DNA of 32,675 nt from Chloroflexi bacterium OLB15 (GTDB taxonomy: Bacteria > Chloroflexota > Anaerolineae > Aggregatilineales > Phototrophicaceae): NCBI GenBank assembly GCA_001567085.1, contig LMZS01000179.1:1-32675 (forward strand), read 5' to 3'. Both the position numbers and the translations under genes were made by a program. How positions within the stretch are numbered: position 1 is the stretch's first letter; each line of letters opens with the position of its first letter. Positions 1 to 8,715 of the stretch are shown here, one piece after another. The notes under the pieces are model-generated. The model had not been told where the DNA came from and did no database searches. It saw nothing but the letters and a program-made list of their open reading frames with translations.

Positions 1-120
1 CCGCCTCTCATCCTCTACGTGATCATTGAAGTGAGCGTTGTCATCGCTTTTAGTGACATTCATTCCTTACCTGTAAGCGGGGTTCAGATACCATGCAGAT
101 ATAGTCGAAAGGAATTTATC

Positions 121-621
121 ATGCTGTCGCGTATACTGATTCCGCTGGACGGATCGGCACTATCACAAACGGCGCTGGACTTTGCCGAACGCATCGTTAA
201 CACACAGTGTGAAATAATCTTGCTGATGGCGGTACAGGAGTCGGATATTCCGGCTTATGACCCAAATCCCCGAATGAACTTAAACCCTGAATACAATGTC
301 TTGGGCAATGCCCTTGAAACCGCCAAACGACAGCTTGGAGAAGCCGCCGATGCCCTGCGTGAGCATGGCTACCCCACTACCATTTGCGTAGAAGTGGGCG
401 ATCCGGCGCAGGTGATTATCCATGTTGCTAACTCGCTCAATGTAGACTTGATCATCATGTCTACGCATGGCCGCACGGGAATAGATCGCCTGCTGCATGG
501 CAGCGTCACCGGGCAGGTCTTAGGCGGAGCCTCACAACCGGTACTGGTGGTGGGCAATCAGAAGCATCAGCGCACCCCACGCCTTGAAAATATGGCGGTG
601 AATCTGGTTGGGGTGATTTAA
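121..621 (+). CDS. Universal stress protein, UspA family (first copy)
   Basis: A 166-residue single-domain Usp protein. It opens with the family's beta-strand and Asp-Gly-Ser (ILIPLDGS, D10) and carries the nucleotide-binding loop THGR...GS (G117, G127, S128), so it is probably of the ATP-binding type. Usp proteins of this kind are cytoplasmic and tied to stress or growth arrest; the exact role here is inferred. The frame stays open upstream to position 19, but ATG 121 is chosen because AAAGGA lies just upstream and homology starts there. It converges on the response regulator with only one base between the stop codons, the same usp-next-to-devR neighbourhood seen in mycobacteria (Rv3134c-devR-devS), although there the genes are co-directional. 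It is a clear paralogue of the second usp at 11730. Confidence 0.93.
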   Translation: MLSRILIPLDGSALSQTALDFAERIVNTQCEIILLMAVQESDIPAYDPNPRMNLNPEYNVLGNALETAKRQLGEAADALREHGYPTTICVEVGDPAQVIIHVANSLNVDLIIMSTHGRTGIDRLLHGSVTGQVLGGASQPVLVVGNQKHQRTPRLENMAVNLVGVI

Positions 622-622
622 T

Positions 623-1300
623 TTACTCGGATGCTTTAGATGGCGGCGGCACAATATCGTCAATATTGTGTTTGACGGCATAGGCCGTCGCCTCTGCCCG
701 ATTTGCGACATTAATTTTCGCCAGCACACTGCTGACGTAATTTCGCACAGTGCCTTCCCCCAGATAGAGCTTAACGGCGATCTGCCGGTTTGTTAGCCCG
801 TGCGCAACTAAAGAAAGCACCAGCAGCTCCTGGGGGGTAAGTTCGCTAAAAGCAGCGGCCTGCTGTGCCTTGTCTGCTTTACGCATTTCCGCAAACACGG
901 TCGCGGTTAGCGCTGGATCGAGGATATTCTCGCCCCGGCTGACACGTTCGACAGCATGAACCAGATCGTTATCGCCAATACGCTTCAGCACATACCCTGA
1001 TGCCCCTGCGCGTATAGCCGCAAACAGAAGCTCGTCTTCCGCATAAGTTGTAAGTACAATGACCCGGCATCCGGCTACCGTTGAGACGATCTGACGGCAC
1101 GCTTCAATGCCGGAAATACCCGGCATGCGAATATCCAGCACAGCCACATCAGGTTTGTACTCACGTGCTTTCAAGACGGCTTCTTCACCCGTAGAGGCCT
1201 CCGCGACTACCTGAAACTGATGATGTTCCAGCAGCGCGCGCAGCCCTAGCCGCACTACCGAATGATCATCGGCAATGAGAACTCGCACCGTTTCCCGCAT
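623..1300 (-). CDS. NarL/DevR-type response regulator
   Basis: A 225-residue DNA-binding response regulator. The receiver domain (about 1-120) has the acidic pair D11/D12, the phospho-acceptor D56 in VLDIRMPG, the switch T84 in VLTT and the invariant K106. A LuxR-type helix-turn-helix occupies about residues 155-220 (LTPQE, then GLTNRQIA and GEGTVRNYV). The frame is open to 1399, but the start at 1300 is preferred because CAAAGGAAG lies just upstream on the minus strand and the receiver begins there. It is divergent from the histidine kinase at 1375 with 74 nt between starts, so the two almost certainly form a two-component system. The gap contains a perfect TTGTC-A-GACAA palindrome (1311-1321) that could be an autoregulatory site; that role is inference. 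Confidence 0.95.
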   Translation of the reverse strand: MRETVRVLIADDHSVVRLGLRALLEHHQFQVVAEASTGEEAVLKAREYKPDVAVLDIRMPGISGIEACRQIVSTVAGCRVIVLTTYAEDELLFAAIRAGASGYVLKRIGDNDLVHAVERVSRGENILDPALTATVFAEMRKADKAQQAAAFSELTPQELLVLSLVAHGLTNRQIAVKLYLGEGTVRNYVSSVLAKINVANRAEATAYAVKHNIDDIVPPPSKASE

Positions 1301-1374
1301 AAATGCTTCCTTTGTCAGACAAGTGGATTTACAGGTAGTATAAATGCAAAACAGCTTAATGGTTGAGATTCCAT

Positions 1375-2517
1375 ATGGCGAGTAACGAATCACCTTCAAA
1401 AGAGGTGACTATTGTCCTTTCAACATTAAAAGAAATTGCTGAAGCTGTCATACATGCCGCTGAAGCCGGAACCTTGAGACAGGTTCTACAACAAATCGCT
1501 TACGTTGCCAAGCAGCTGGTACAGGCACGTTATGCCGCTCTGGGCATTCCCGGCGAGCGCGGCACGCTGAAATACTTTGAAGTTGCCGGGATGACTGAAA
1601 GCGAAATCAAACAGATCGCGCATCCTCCGGTGGGGCGCGGCCTGCTGGGGGTGATCATGCACGATCGCGAAGTGCTGCGCCTTGAGCATTTGAGCGAACA
1701 TCCCCGCAGCATCGGTTTTCCCGAATTTCACCCGTATATGGATCGCTTTCTGGGCGTTCCGGTGCAGGCCGATGTGCAGCTTTTCGGTATGCTCTACCTC
1801 ACCGATCGCCTTGATGACCTTCCTTTCACGCTGGAAGATCAATGGATGGTGGAATCTTTAGCCGGATACGCCGCCCTTGCCATCGCAGGCTCGCAACTAA
1901 GCGAACAGCGGGAGCGGCTTACGCTGCTGGAAGAACGCGAGCGCGTAGGCATGGAACTTCATGACGGCATCATTCAATCGCTTTATGCGATAGGGATGCA
2001 GTTGCAATTAATGCAGCTATCACAGCCGGGCATGAAGGATGATCTCGCAAAGGCGACGCGCAGCCTGGACGTGGTCATTGAAGACATTCGTCATTACATC
2101 CTGAACCTCAAAGTTGCAAATTATGAGCAGCAATCATTGAGGGTTAATTTGCTTGATGTGCTTGCGCGGCTGCACATTCCCGAAACGCTGACCGTGAACA
2201 TCAACGCGCCTGATCGCCAGCCCCCATTTGGCCCGCCCGTCGTTGAGGCTGTATGCCAGATCGCCTACGAAGCGATCAGCAATGTGATCCGTCACGCACA
2301 CGCAACCACAGCATCTATCGAGACTATCGAAGATGCGCACGAGTTCCGGATGGTGATCCGCGATAACGGGCGCGGCTTCAACCCGATTGAAGATGCCGAT
2401 CATCATGGGCTGGGGCTGCGTAATGTGATCCAGCGAGCGCGCATTTACGGCGGCGATGTGCAGGTCGAAAGCTGGCCCGGAAGCGGCACGCGCCTGACCC
2501 TTACGCTTCCGGTCTGA
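1375..2517 (+). CDS. GAF-domain sensor histidine kinase, DevS/DosS-like
   Basis: A 380-residue cytoplasmic kinase with no membrane segment. A single GAF domain (about 30-175) is followed by a HisKA_3 dimerisation helix with phospho-acceptor H196 (MELHDGIIQSLY) and a HATPase_c domain with an N-box (AISNVIRHAHA) and a G1 box (DNGRGF, D330). The GAF closely follows the DosS/DevS type: GRGLLG, then HP-x-S-x-GFP-x-x-HP-x-M-x-x-FLGVP, then the FGMLYLTD strand. H119 falls where, from memory, DosS has its proximal heme ligand His149, so a heme-based O2/NO/CO or redox sensor is plausible. DosS has two GAF domains; this protein has one. A TTG start at 1363 is possible, but ATG 1375 is preferred. The kinase should phosphorylate the divergent regulator at 1300. 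Confidence 0.93.
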   Translation: MASNESPSKEVTIVLSTLKEIAEAVIHAAEAGTLRQVLQQIAYVAKQLVQARYAALGIPGERGTLKYFEVAGMTESEIKQIAHPPVGRGLLGVIMHDREVLRLEHLSEHPRSIGFPEFHPYMDRFLGVPVQADVQLFGMLYLTDRLDDLPFTLEDQWMVESLAGYAALAIAGSQLSEQRERLTLLEERERVGMELHDGIIQSLYAIGMQLQLMQLSQPGMKDDLAKATRSLDVVIEDIRHYILNLKVANYEQQSLRVNLLDVLARLHIPETLTVNINAPDRQPPFGPPVVEAVCQIAYEAISNVIRHAHATTASIETIEDAHEFRMVIRDNGRGFNPIEDADHHGLGLRNVIQRARIYGGDVQVESWPGSGTRLTLTLPV

Positions 2518-2602
2518 AGCCTGCGCTGTTAGGCCTCATGAATCAGGCTTCAAATCATGATCACTTCACAAATATCGCATTGCGACAAATAATATGGCAT
2601 AT

Positions 2603-2621
2603 GTCATAGTCATCATATGAC
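2603..2621. promoter_or_regulatory. Inverted repeat GTCATA-N7-TATGAC at the CBS operon promoter
   Basis: Perfect 6-bp arms with a 7-nt spacer. A candidate -10 (TACAAT, 2643-2648) lies 21 nt downstream, and the sequence 17 nt before that -10 is not a recognisable -35. That placement is typical of an activator-dependent promoter. The local response regulator is the obvious candidate binder; this is inference. Confidence 0.45.
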
Positions 2622-2678
2622 CGCCGTTTATTCAAATTACTTTACAATGTGGAAAAACGGCCTATTGGAGGATTTGTC

Positions 2679-3158
2679 ATGTTAAGAGAGACTAAAGTGC
2701 GTCAATGCATGACCTCTCCGGCGATTTCGGTAACGCCAAACACCACTTTGCATGAAGCAAAAAAAATCATGTTGGAACACCACATCCGGCATTTACCAGT
2801 GGTCAAGAATCAAGAATTAGTCGGCATCCTCAGCAGCGGTGATGTTCGCCGGGCCAGCCCGTCAGATGCCACTTCGCTCAGCGTTTGGGAGCTGAATTAT
2901 CTCTGGGAACAGATTCTGGTTGAAAGCTCTATGACCACCAAAGTGATCAGCGTGCATCCGGATACGCCAGTTTTAGAAGCGGCGCGACTGCTAGCCGAGC
3001 ATCGCTTTGGATGCCTGCCAGTTGTTGATGCCAACAAGCATCTTCAAGGCATTCTGACGGAAATAGACATTTTGCGGCTTGTAATCCAATATATGGAAAA
3101 CGCTGAGCGACCCTATGCGGATACAGTAGATGAAGGTTGGGCCGCGCCATCACTATGA
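2679..3158 (+). CDS. Tandem CBS-domain protein (first of pair)
   Basis: A 159-residue protein made almost entirely of two CBS motifs (about 5-65 and 85-150). Each ends in the typical strand-helix signature (GILSSGDVR and GILTEIDIL). CBS pairs bind adenosyl nucleotides and act as energy or redox sensors or as small regulators. Stand-alone pairs of this size resemble mycobacterial Hrp1 (Rv2626c), a DosR-regulon protein, though this is a family resemblance only. The open frame begins at a GTG at 2649, but ATG 2679 is chosen because GGAGGA (2667-2672) sits at the right distance. It overlaps the next gene by 4 nt (ATGA), so the two are translationally coupled. There is no fused enzyme or transporter domain. 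Confidence 0.9.
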   Translation: MLRETKVRQCMTSPAISVTPNTTLHEAKKIMLEHHIRHLPVVKNQELVGILSSGDVRRASPSDATSLSVWELNYLWEQILVESSMTTKVISVHPDTPVLEAARLLAEHRFGCLPVVDANKHLQGILTEIDILRLVIQYMENAERPYADTVDEGWAAPSL

Positions 3159-3586
3159 ACGTTTATGATGTAATGACCCGTGATCCGGTGATCATCCATG
3201 CCAACGCGTCTATTGCTATTGCGCTGCGGAAGATGGAAGAAATAGGCTGCCACCATCTCCCCGTCTTAAGCGCTGAGAAGCATCTGATTGGCATTTTGAG
3301 TTTTGGTGATTGCCAGCTTGCGCTTGGCAAGCTGCTAAACAGCAAGAAGATGCCTTCATACCCGTCGGTAGGCGGCAACATTTCGGTCACCAGCGCGATG
3401 ACGCATGCGCCGATTGTGATTGAAGCGGACGCGCCAGCGTTTGAGGCAGCGCGCCTGATGCTGGAGAATTACATCGGCTGCCTGCCTGTGATGCGCGGCG
3501 AAACGCTGATCGGGATCGTAACCCGTTCCGATTTGCTGGTGGCGTTTATGGCGATGTCTCAGAAGTTAATCACGATCCCCAAATAG
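3155..3586 (+). CDS. Tandem CBS-domain protein (second of pair)
   Basis: A 143-residue two-CBS protein (about 1-60 and 75-138) with the signatures VMTRDP at the start, GILSFGD after the first repeat and GIVTRSDLL after the second. The start ATG at 3155 overlaps the stop of the preceding CBS gene (ATGA), which fixes the start and implies coupled translation and probably a 1:1 partner. An upstream in-frame alternative start at 3137 would deepen the overlap and has no better ribosome site. A strong terminator-like hairpin at 3629-3666 closes the two-gene unit. Ligand and target are unknown. The protein is probably a nucleotide-sensing regulator acting with its neighbour. Confidence 0.9.
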   Translation: MNVYDVMTRDPVIIHANASIAIALRKMEEIGCHHLPVLSAEKHLIGILSFGDCQLALGKLLNSKKMPSYPSVGGNISVTSAMTHAPIVIEADAPAFEAARLMLENYIGCLPVMRGETLIGIVTRSDLLVAFMAMSQKLITIPK

Positions 3587-3628
3587 TACGCGCCTAGTTT
3601 ATCGCAGCCCCATCATGCCACTTTTGCC

Positions 3629-3666
3629 ATGAGCCGTCACTCTTAAAGGCGGCTCATCGCTTTTTT
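3629..3666 (+). terminator. Rho-independent terminator after the CBS pair
   Basis: An 8-bp perfect stem ATGAGCCG/CGGCTCAT (3629-3636 and 3650-3657) with a 13-nt loop, followed after three bases by six T (3661-3666). It lies 43 nt past the second CBS stop codon. Confidence 0.8.
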
Positions 3667-3963
3667 GATGCGTGAAACCCCACCGCTAAATATTCAAAAA
3701 ACACTATCCCGCTTACATGCCGCGTCAACTTGCATCATCACACAGCCCAGCCTGACCGGTGTGCTTTACGGCAGCGGCGGGCAAATCCCGATAAATGCTA
3801 CCCCTATAAGATTACACATGTCACTAATGGTTCAGCACTGGCGGAAGCATCATTGAGAGTATGCCAATACTTGCCGTGAGTCTGTTTGCGTTTGTCTCGC
3901 TCAATAGATGGATGCACTGCTAACTGTTTTGTTTGGATACATAAGTAGCGTTAGGAGAAATCA
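3667..3963. other. Gene-free stretch upstream of the pyruvate:ferredoxin oxidoreductase
   Basis: About 300 nt between the terminator and the nifJ start. The only open frame (3665-3856, 63 codons) starts at TTG, has no ribosome site and resembles nothing I recognise. The end of the stretch must carry the nifJ promoter; GATACATAAG near 3937-3946 is a weak -10 candidate. AGGAGA (3953-3958) is a good ribosome-binding site for the ATG at 3964. One ATGTCACTA element near 3818-3826 resembles the GTCAY half-sites seen in neighbouring promoters. Confidence 0.5.
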
Positions 3964-6900
3964 ATGGCGCGCGATTTTATGACTTTAGACGGTAATGAAG
4001 CAGTCGCCCGCGTTGCATACAAACTGAATGAGGTCATCGCCATCTACCCGATCACCCCCTCATCAGCGATGGGCGAATGGTCAGATGAGTGGGCTGCCAG
4101 CAGTCAACCCAATTTATGGGGAACCGTGCCGACTGTCGTAGAGCTGCAAAGCGAAGCAGGCGCGGCAGGTACGGTACATGGCGCGCTGCAAGCAGGCTCG
4201 CTCACTACAACCTTCACAGCTTCACAGGGTCTACTATTGATGATCCCGAATATGTATAAGATAGCAGGCGAGCTTACACCCGCCGTATTTCATGTTGCGG
4301 CACGTTCGCTGGCGGCGCAGGGGCTATCTATTTTTGGCGATCACAGCGACGTGATGGCGGTGCGCGCCACTGGCTGGGGGCTGCTATCGTCGGCATCTGT
4401 ACAGGAAGCGCAAGACTTCGCGCTGATCGCGCAGGCAACCACCTTAAAAGCCCGTGTTCCCTTCATTCATTTCTTCGATGGTTTCCGCACTTCACACGAA
4501 GTCGCCAAGATACAACTCTTAACCGATGATGATTTACGGGCGATGATTGATGACGAATTGATCTTCGCGCATCATAACCGCGCGCTTTCGCCTGAAAACC
4601 CGTTTATACGCGGCACCGCGCAAAATCCTGACGTGTATTTTCAGGCGCGCGAGACGGTGAATCCATTTTATGCTTCCTGCCCGGATATTGTGCAGGGGGC
4701 AATGGATAAATTTGCCGAAATTACGGGACGGCAATATCACCTGTATGAATATCACGGCGCGCCAGACGCCACGCGGGTGATCGTCCTGATGGGATCGGGC
4801 GTTGAGACGGTACATGAAGTTGTTAATACGCTGAATGCGCGCGGCGAAAATGTGGGCGTGCTTAAAGTTCGGCTGTATCGCCCGCTGGATATGGCGCGTT
4901 TCGCCAGAGCATTACCAGAATCCGTAAAGAAAATTGCGGTGCTGGATCGCACCAAAGAACCCGGCAGCGCAGGCGAGCCGCTGTATGTTGATACCATCAC
5001 CGCGCTGCACGAAGCATGGGAAGGCGACACGCTGCCGACAGTGGTTGGCGGTCGCTACGGGCTGTCATCCAAAGAATTTACCCCGGCGATGGTCAAAGCC
5101 GTGTTCGACAATCTGGATCAGGCAAAGCCGAAGAATCATTTCACGGTTGGCATCAATGACGATGTAAGCCATACCAGCCTTGAGGTGGATGAGAGCTTCT
5201 CGATTGAGCCGGACAATGTGGTTCGGGCGGTATTCTACGGTTTGGGCAGCGACGGCACCGTTGGCGCAAACAAGAATTCGATCAAGATCATCGGTGAGAA
5301 CACGCCGAATTACGCGCAGGGCTATTTCGTCTATGACTCGAAGAAATCGGGTTCGATGACGGTCTCGCATCTGCGCTTTGGGCCGAACCCGATCCGCGCG
5401 CCGTACCTGATCACCGAAGCTAATTTCGTGGCATGCCACCAGCCAACCTTCCTGGATCGCTTCGACATGCTGCGCGAGGCTGTGCCGGGCGGCGTATTCC
5501 TGCTGAACAGCGTGTACGGCCCGGATGAAATATGGGATCACCTGCCACGCGCCATGCAAGAGCAGATCATCGGCAAGAAGCTGCGCCTGTTTGTGATTGA
5601 CGCCTATAAGGTGGCGAAAGCCAGCGGGATGGGCGGGCGCATTAACACGGTGATGCAGGTATGCTTCTTCGCCATTTCCGGCGTGCTTCCACGCGAAGAA
5701 GCGATCTCTGAAATCAAGCACTCTATCGAGAAAACCTACGGAAAGAAAGGCGATGAGGTTGTCGCCCGAAACCTTAGGGCAGTAGACAACACGATTGAGA
5801 ATCTGTTTGAAGTGGCAGTGCCGGAAAGCATCTCCAGCAAAATTGAGATGATTCCCGTAGTGCCAGATTACGCGCCGGAATTTGTGCGTAATGTTCTGGG
5901 GCAGATGATCGCCCGGCGCGGGGATGACCTGCCGGTGAGCGCCCTGCCAATTGATGGCACCTACCCTTCAGGAACCACGCAGTATGAGAAGCGCAATCTG
6001 GCGCAGGAAATCCCGGTATGGGATCCGGAAATCTGTATTCAATGCGGCAAGTGCGCGCTAGTTTGCCCGCACGCGGTCATTCGTATCAAAGCATATGACG
6101 GCGCGGTGCTGCAAGATGCGCCGCCAACATTCAAGGCTGTTCCGGCGCGGGATACGGAATGGGCGGGAATGCAGTACACCATTCAGGTATCGCCAGAAGA
6201 CTGCACAGGCTGCGGCATTTGTGTAGACGTATGCCCTGCCAAGAATAAATCGAAGCTGAATTTGAAGGCGCTGAATATGCGCCCACAGCCGCCGATCCGC
6301 GAACAGGAAAACAGCAACTGGGATTACTTCCTCAAGTTACCAGAGACGGATCGCCGCAATATCAAGATCAGCAGCGTTCGCCAGCAGCAAGCGCAGCAGC
6401 CGTTATTTGAATTCTCCGGCGCGTGTTCTGGATGCGGTGAAACGCCGTATATCAAGCTGATCACGCAGCTATTTGGCGATAGAACCGTGATCGCTAATGC
6501 TACCGGGTGTTCCTCAATTTATGGCGGCAACCTGCCGACAACGCCTTATACCCATAATGCGGAAGGCCGGGGGCCAGCATGGGCAAACTCGCTGTTTGAA
6601 GATAATGCCGAGTTCGGTTATGGCATGCGCGTAGCGTTGGACAAACAAGCTGAACAGGCGGCTGAGCTGGTCAAACTGCTGAGCGCAGATATTGGCAGTA
6701 TGCTGGCAACTAAGCTGCTCACTGCCGATCAAAGTAACGAGGCGGCCATTTACGAACAGCGCGAGCATGTTGCACAGTTGAAAAACAAGCTGGAGCATAT
6801 AGATAAGCCTGAAGCGAAGCGCTTGCTGCAACTGGCAGATGCGCTGGTGAAGCGCAATGTATGGATTGTGGGCGGCGACGGCTGGGCATATGACATTGGC

Positions 6901-7515
6901 TTTGGCGGGTTGGATCATGTGCTGGCAAGCGGGCGCAACGTTAACGTGCTGGTGCTGGATACAGAAGTGTACTCGAACACCGGCGGTCAGGCATCGAAAT
7001 CAACACCACGCGCAGCAGTTGCCAAATTTGCCGCCGGCGGGAAGCCCGCGGCCAAGAAAGATCTCGGCTTAATCGCCATGAGCTACGGCAATGTTTATGT
7101 TGCGCGGGTGGCGATGGGCGCGAAAGATGATCAGACGCTGCGCGCGTTCATCGAAGCAGAAGCCTATGACGGCCCCTCGCTAATCATCGCTTACAGTCAC
7201 TGCATTGCGCACGGCATTGAAATGAAGACGGCGCTTAAGAATCAGAAAGCGGCGGTAGATACCGGACAATGGCTGCTGTATCGCTATCATCCGGAACGCG
7301 AAGATCGCGGTGAAAACCCGCTGATGCTGGACTCGCGCGCGCCGAAAGTGCCGCTGCGTGAATACCTGCAAATGGAAAACCGCTTCAAGATGCTTGAATT
7401 AACAAAGCCCGAAGTCGCCGCGCAGCTATTTGAAGAAGCACAGGGCGATGTGAACACGCGCTGGGCGCTGTATGAATATCTCGCGTCGCGGCCATACGCG
7501 CCAAATGGAAACTGA
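3964..7515 (+). CDS. nifJ: Pyruvate:ferredoxin (flavodoxin) oxidoreductase, single-chain
   Basis: A full-length 1183-residue homodimer-type PFOR. It oxidatively decarboxylates pyruvate with CoA to acetyl-CoA and CO2, passing two electrons to ferredoxin or flavodoxin in the cytoplasm; the reverse direction is possible. Active-site residues of the first domain sit at the positions I recall from the Desulfovibrio africanus enzyme: T31 in YPITPSS, E64 and R114. A two-cluster ferredoxin domain follows (C691/C694/C697/C701 and C747/C750/C753/C757). The proximal cluster has C821, C824 and C849, and the TPP motif GDG is at 971-973 with the downstream NTGGQ loop. AGGAGA precedes the ATG. The DHOD-like gene starts 11 nt downstream, so the two are one operon. 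Beside a possible heme or redox sensor, an anaerobic or hypoxic role is likely. Confidence 0.98.
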   Translation: MARDFMTLDGNEAVARVAYKLNEVIAIYPITPSSAMGEWSDEWAASSQPNLWGTVPTVVELQSEAGAAGTVHGALQAGSLTTTFTASQGLLLMIPNMYKIAGELTPAVFHVAARSLAAQGLSIFGDHSDVMAVRATGWGLLSSASVQEAQDFALIAQATTLKARVPFIHFFDGFRTSHEVAKIQLLTDDDLRAMIDDELIFAHHNRALSPENPFIRGTAQNPDVYFQARETVNPFYASCPDIVQGAMDKFAEITGRQYHLYEYHGAPDATRVIVLMGSGVETVHEVVNTLNARGENVGVLKVRLYRPLDMARFARALPESVKKIAVLDRTKEPGSAGEPLYVDTITALHEAWEGDTLPTVVGGRYGLSSKEFTPAMVKAVFDNLDQAKPKNHFTVGINDDVSHTSLEVDESFSIEPDNVVRAVFYGLGSDGTVGANKNSIKIIGENTPNYAQGYFVYDSKKSGSMTVSHLRFGPNPIRAPYLITEANFVACHQPTFLDRFDMLREAVPGGVFLLNSVYGPDEIWDHLPRAMQEQIIGKKLRLFVIDAYKVAKASGMGGRINTVMQVCFFAISGVLPREEAISEIKHSIEKTYGKKGDEVVARNLRAVDNTIENLFEVAVPESISSKIEMIPVVPDYAPEFVRNVLGQMIARRGDDLPVSALPIDGTYPSGTTQYEKRNLAQEIPVWDPEICIQCGKCALVCPHAVIRIKAYDGAVLQDAPPTFKAVPARDTEWAGMQYTIQVSPEDCTGCGICVDVCPAKNKSKLNLKALNMRPQPPIREQENSNWDYFLKLPETDRRNIKISSVRQQQAQQPLFEFSGACSGCGETPYIKLITQLFGDRTVIANATGCSSIYGGNLPTTPYTHNAEGRGPAWANSLFEDNAEFGYGMRVALDKQAEQAAELVKLLSADIGSMLATKLLTADQSNEAAIYEQREHVAQLKNKLEHIDKPEAKRLLQLADALVKRNVWIVGGDGWAYDIGFGGLDHVLASGRNVNVLVLDTEVYSNTGGQASKSTPRAAVAKFAAGGKPAAKKDLGLIAMSYGNVYVARVAMGAKDDQTLRAFIEAEAYDGPSLIIAYSHCIAHGIEMKTALKNQKAAVDTGQWLLYRYHPEREDRGENPLMLDSRAPKVPLREYLQMENRFKMLELTKPEVAAQLFEEAQGDVNTRWALYEYLASRPYAPNGN

Positions 7516-7526
7516 CGGGGAGTGAA

Positions 7527-8534
7527 ATGATGTTGGATTTAACGACGACGTATATGGGGTATAAGCTGCGCTCACCGCTGGTAGCGTCTGCGTCCCCACT
7601 TTCAGAAACGGTAGACGGCATCAAACGGCTGGAAGATGCCGGAGCCGGCGCGGTGGTGATGTTCTCCCTGTTTGAAGAACAGCTCAAACTGGAACAGTTG
7701 GCGCTGGATCATTACCTGACCTACGGAACCGAAAGTTATGCCGAAGCGCTGTCTTACTTTCCGGAGCCGCAAGACTTCAAAACGACTTCAGAAGGCTATC
7801 TTGAACTGATTCGCAAGGCGAAAGAGTCTGTGGAAATTCCGATTTTCGCCAGCCTGAACGGGACTACGCCAGAGAAATGGGTATCTTATGCCCAGAAGAT
7901 CGAAGAAGCCGGCGCGGACGGGCTGGAACTAAACCTGTACTCTATCCCGACGGATCCAGAAATCACCGGCGCGGAGATCGAACAGCATGATATTGACGTT
8001 GTAAACGCGGTGCGCCGTTCGATCAGTATCCCTGTGGCGGTCAAGCTAAGCCCGTATTTCAGCAATATGGCGAACATGGCGAAGCGGTTTGATGAGGTTG
8101 GCGCTTCTTCACTCGTGCTGTTCAACCGCTTTTACCAGCCAGATATTGATGTAGAGACGCTGGAAGTGCGCCCGAATCTTCTGCTGAGTACACCGCAGGC
8201 GCAGCGTTTGCCGATGCGCTGGATCGCCATCCTTTACGGGCGTATCCATGCTGATCTAGCGGCGACTGGCGGCGTTCACTCTGGCATGGACGTTGTGAAG
8301 ATGCTGCTCGCCGGAGCAACCGTGACCATGATGGCATCGGCACTGCTCAAGCACGGTCACAGCTATCTGAGCACCATTGAGCATGAACTACTCGCGTGGA
8401 TGACGGAATATGAATATGTTTCCGTCGCCGAAATGCGCGGCGCATTGAGCCAGCAGCATGCTGAAGACCCAGCGGCATATGAACGCGCGCAATATATGAA
8501 AGCGCTAACCTACTATAGGGCTGTTAAGAGCTAA
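7527..8534 (+). CDS. Dihydroorotate dehydrogenase-like flavoprotein
   Basis: A 335-residue FMN-binding TIM barrel of the DHOD superfamily (COG0167). The C-terminal phosphate-binding part reads ATGGVHSGMD...GATVTMM, and the conserved lysine strand is VKLSPYF. The segment that in genuine class 1 DHODs carries the catalytic cysteine (NxSCPN) is NLYSIPTD, with S139 at the Cys position. The dihydroorotate-binding Asn-rich features are not obvious, and no pyrK-like subunit or other pyr gene is nearby. This subgroup is usually annotated only as dihydroorotate-dehydrogenase-like and is often found next to nifJ. The gene follows nifJ by 11 nt with a GGGGAG ribosome site and is closed by a terminator, so its function is probably tied to PFOR electron flow. 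The substrate is unknown. Confidence 0.9.
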   Translation: MMLDLTTTYMGYKLRSPLVASASPLSETVDGIKRLEDAGAGAVVMFSLFEEQLKLEQLALDHYLTYGTESYAEALSYFPEPQDFKTTSEGYLELIRKAKESVEIPIFASLNGTTPEKWVSYAQKIEEAGADGLELNLYSIPTDPEITGAEIEQHDIDVVNAVRRSISIPVAVKLSPYFSNMANMAKRFDEVGASSLVLFNRFYQPDIDVETLEVRPNLLLSTPQAQRLPMRWIAILYGRIHADLAATGGVHSGMDVVKMLLAGATVTMMASALLKHGHSYLSTIEHELLAWMTEYEYVSVAEMRGALSQQHAEDPAAYERAQYMKALTYYRAVKS

Positions 8535-8551
8535 CCACGCAGCATCCACAG

Positions 8552-8590
8552 AAAAACGCCGATTTTCTTCTAGAGAGAATCGGCGTTTTT
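8552..8590 (+). terminator. Strong intrinsic terminator after the nifJ operon
   Basis: A 13-bp perfect stem (8552-8564 pairing with 8578-8590) around a 13-nt loop, GC-rich core CGCCG/CGGCG, with five T at the 3' side and five A at the 5' side. It could act in both directions. It separates the nifJ/DHOD-like unit from ppdK. Confidence 0.88.
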
Positions 8591-8619
8591 ATTTCCAGAT
8601 CGACCGACAGACTGTAGGA

Positions 8620-8640
8620 CTCATGATCTTCGTCATGTGA
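8620..8640. promoter_or_regulatory. Imperfect inverted repeat upstream of ppdK
   Basis: CATGA-N6-TCATG with partly matching flanks, about 80-95 nt before the ppdK start. It contains ATGATCTTCGTCA (8623-8635), which recurs with one change upstream of the second usp gene (11600-11612). A second element, AATGACATT, follows at 8651-8659. It is a candidate regulator site; no binding evidence exists. Confidence 0.35.
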
Positions 8641-8715
8641 CAACCCGCCTAATGACATTAGCCCGTTTCGCTTAAAAATCCGAGAATCTTAACTATATAG
8701 GTGAGGAGAAACCTT

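Noticed and set aside
3665..3856. A 63-codon open frame between the CBS pair and nifJ
   Set aside because: It starts with TTG inside the terminator T-run, has no ribosome site and the protein resembles nothing I know.
5065..5721. A 218-codon open frame antisense to nifJ
   Set aside because: It lies wholly inside a clearly coding gene on the other strand and has no family features; long antisense frames arise from codon bias.
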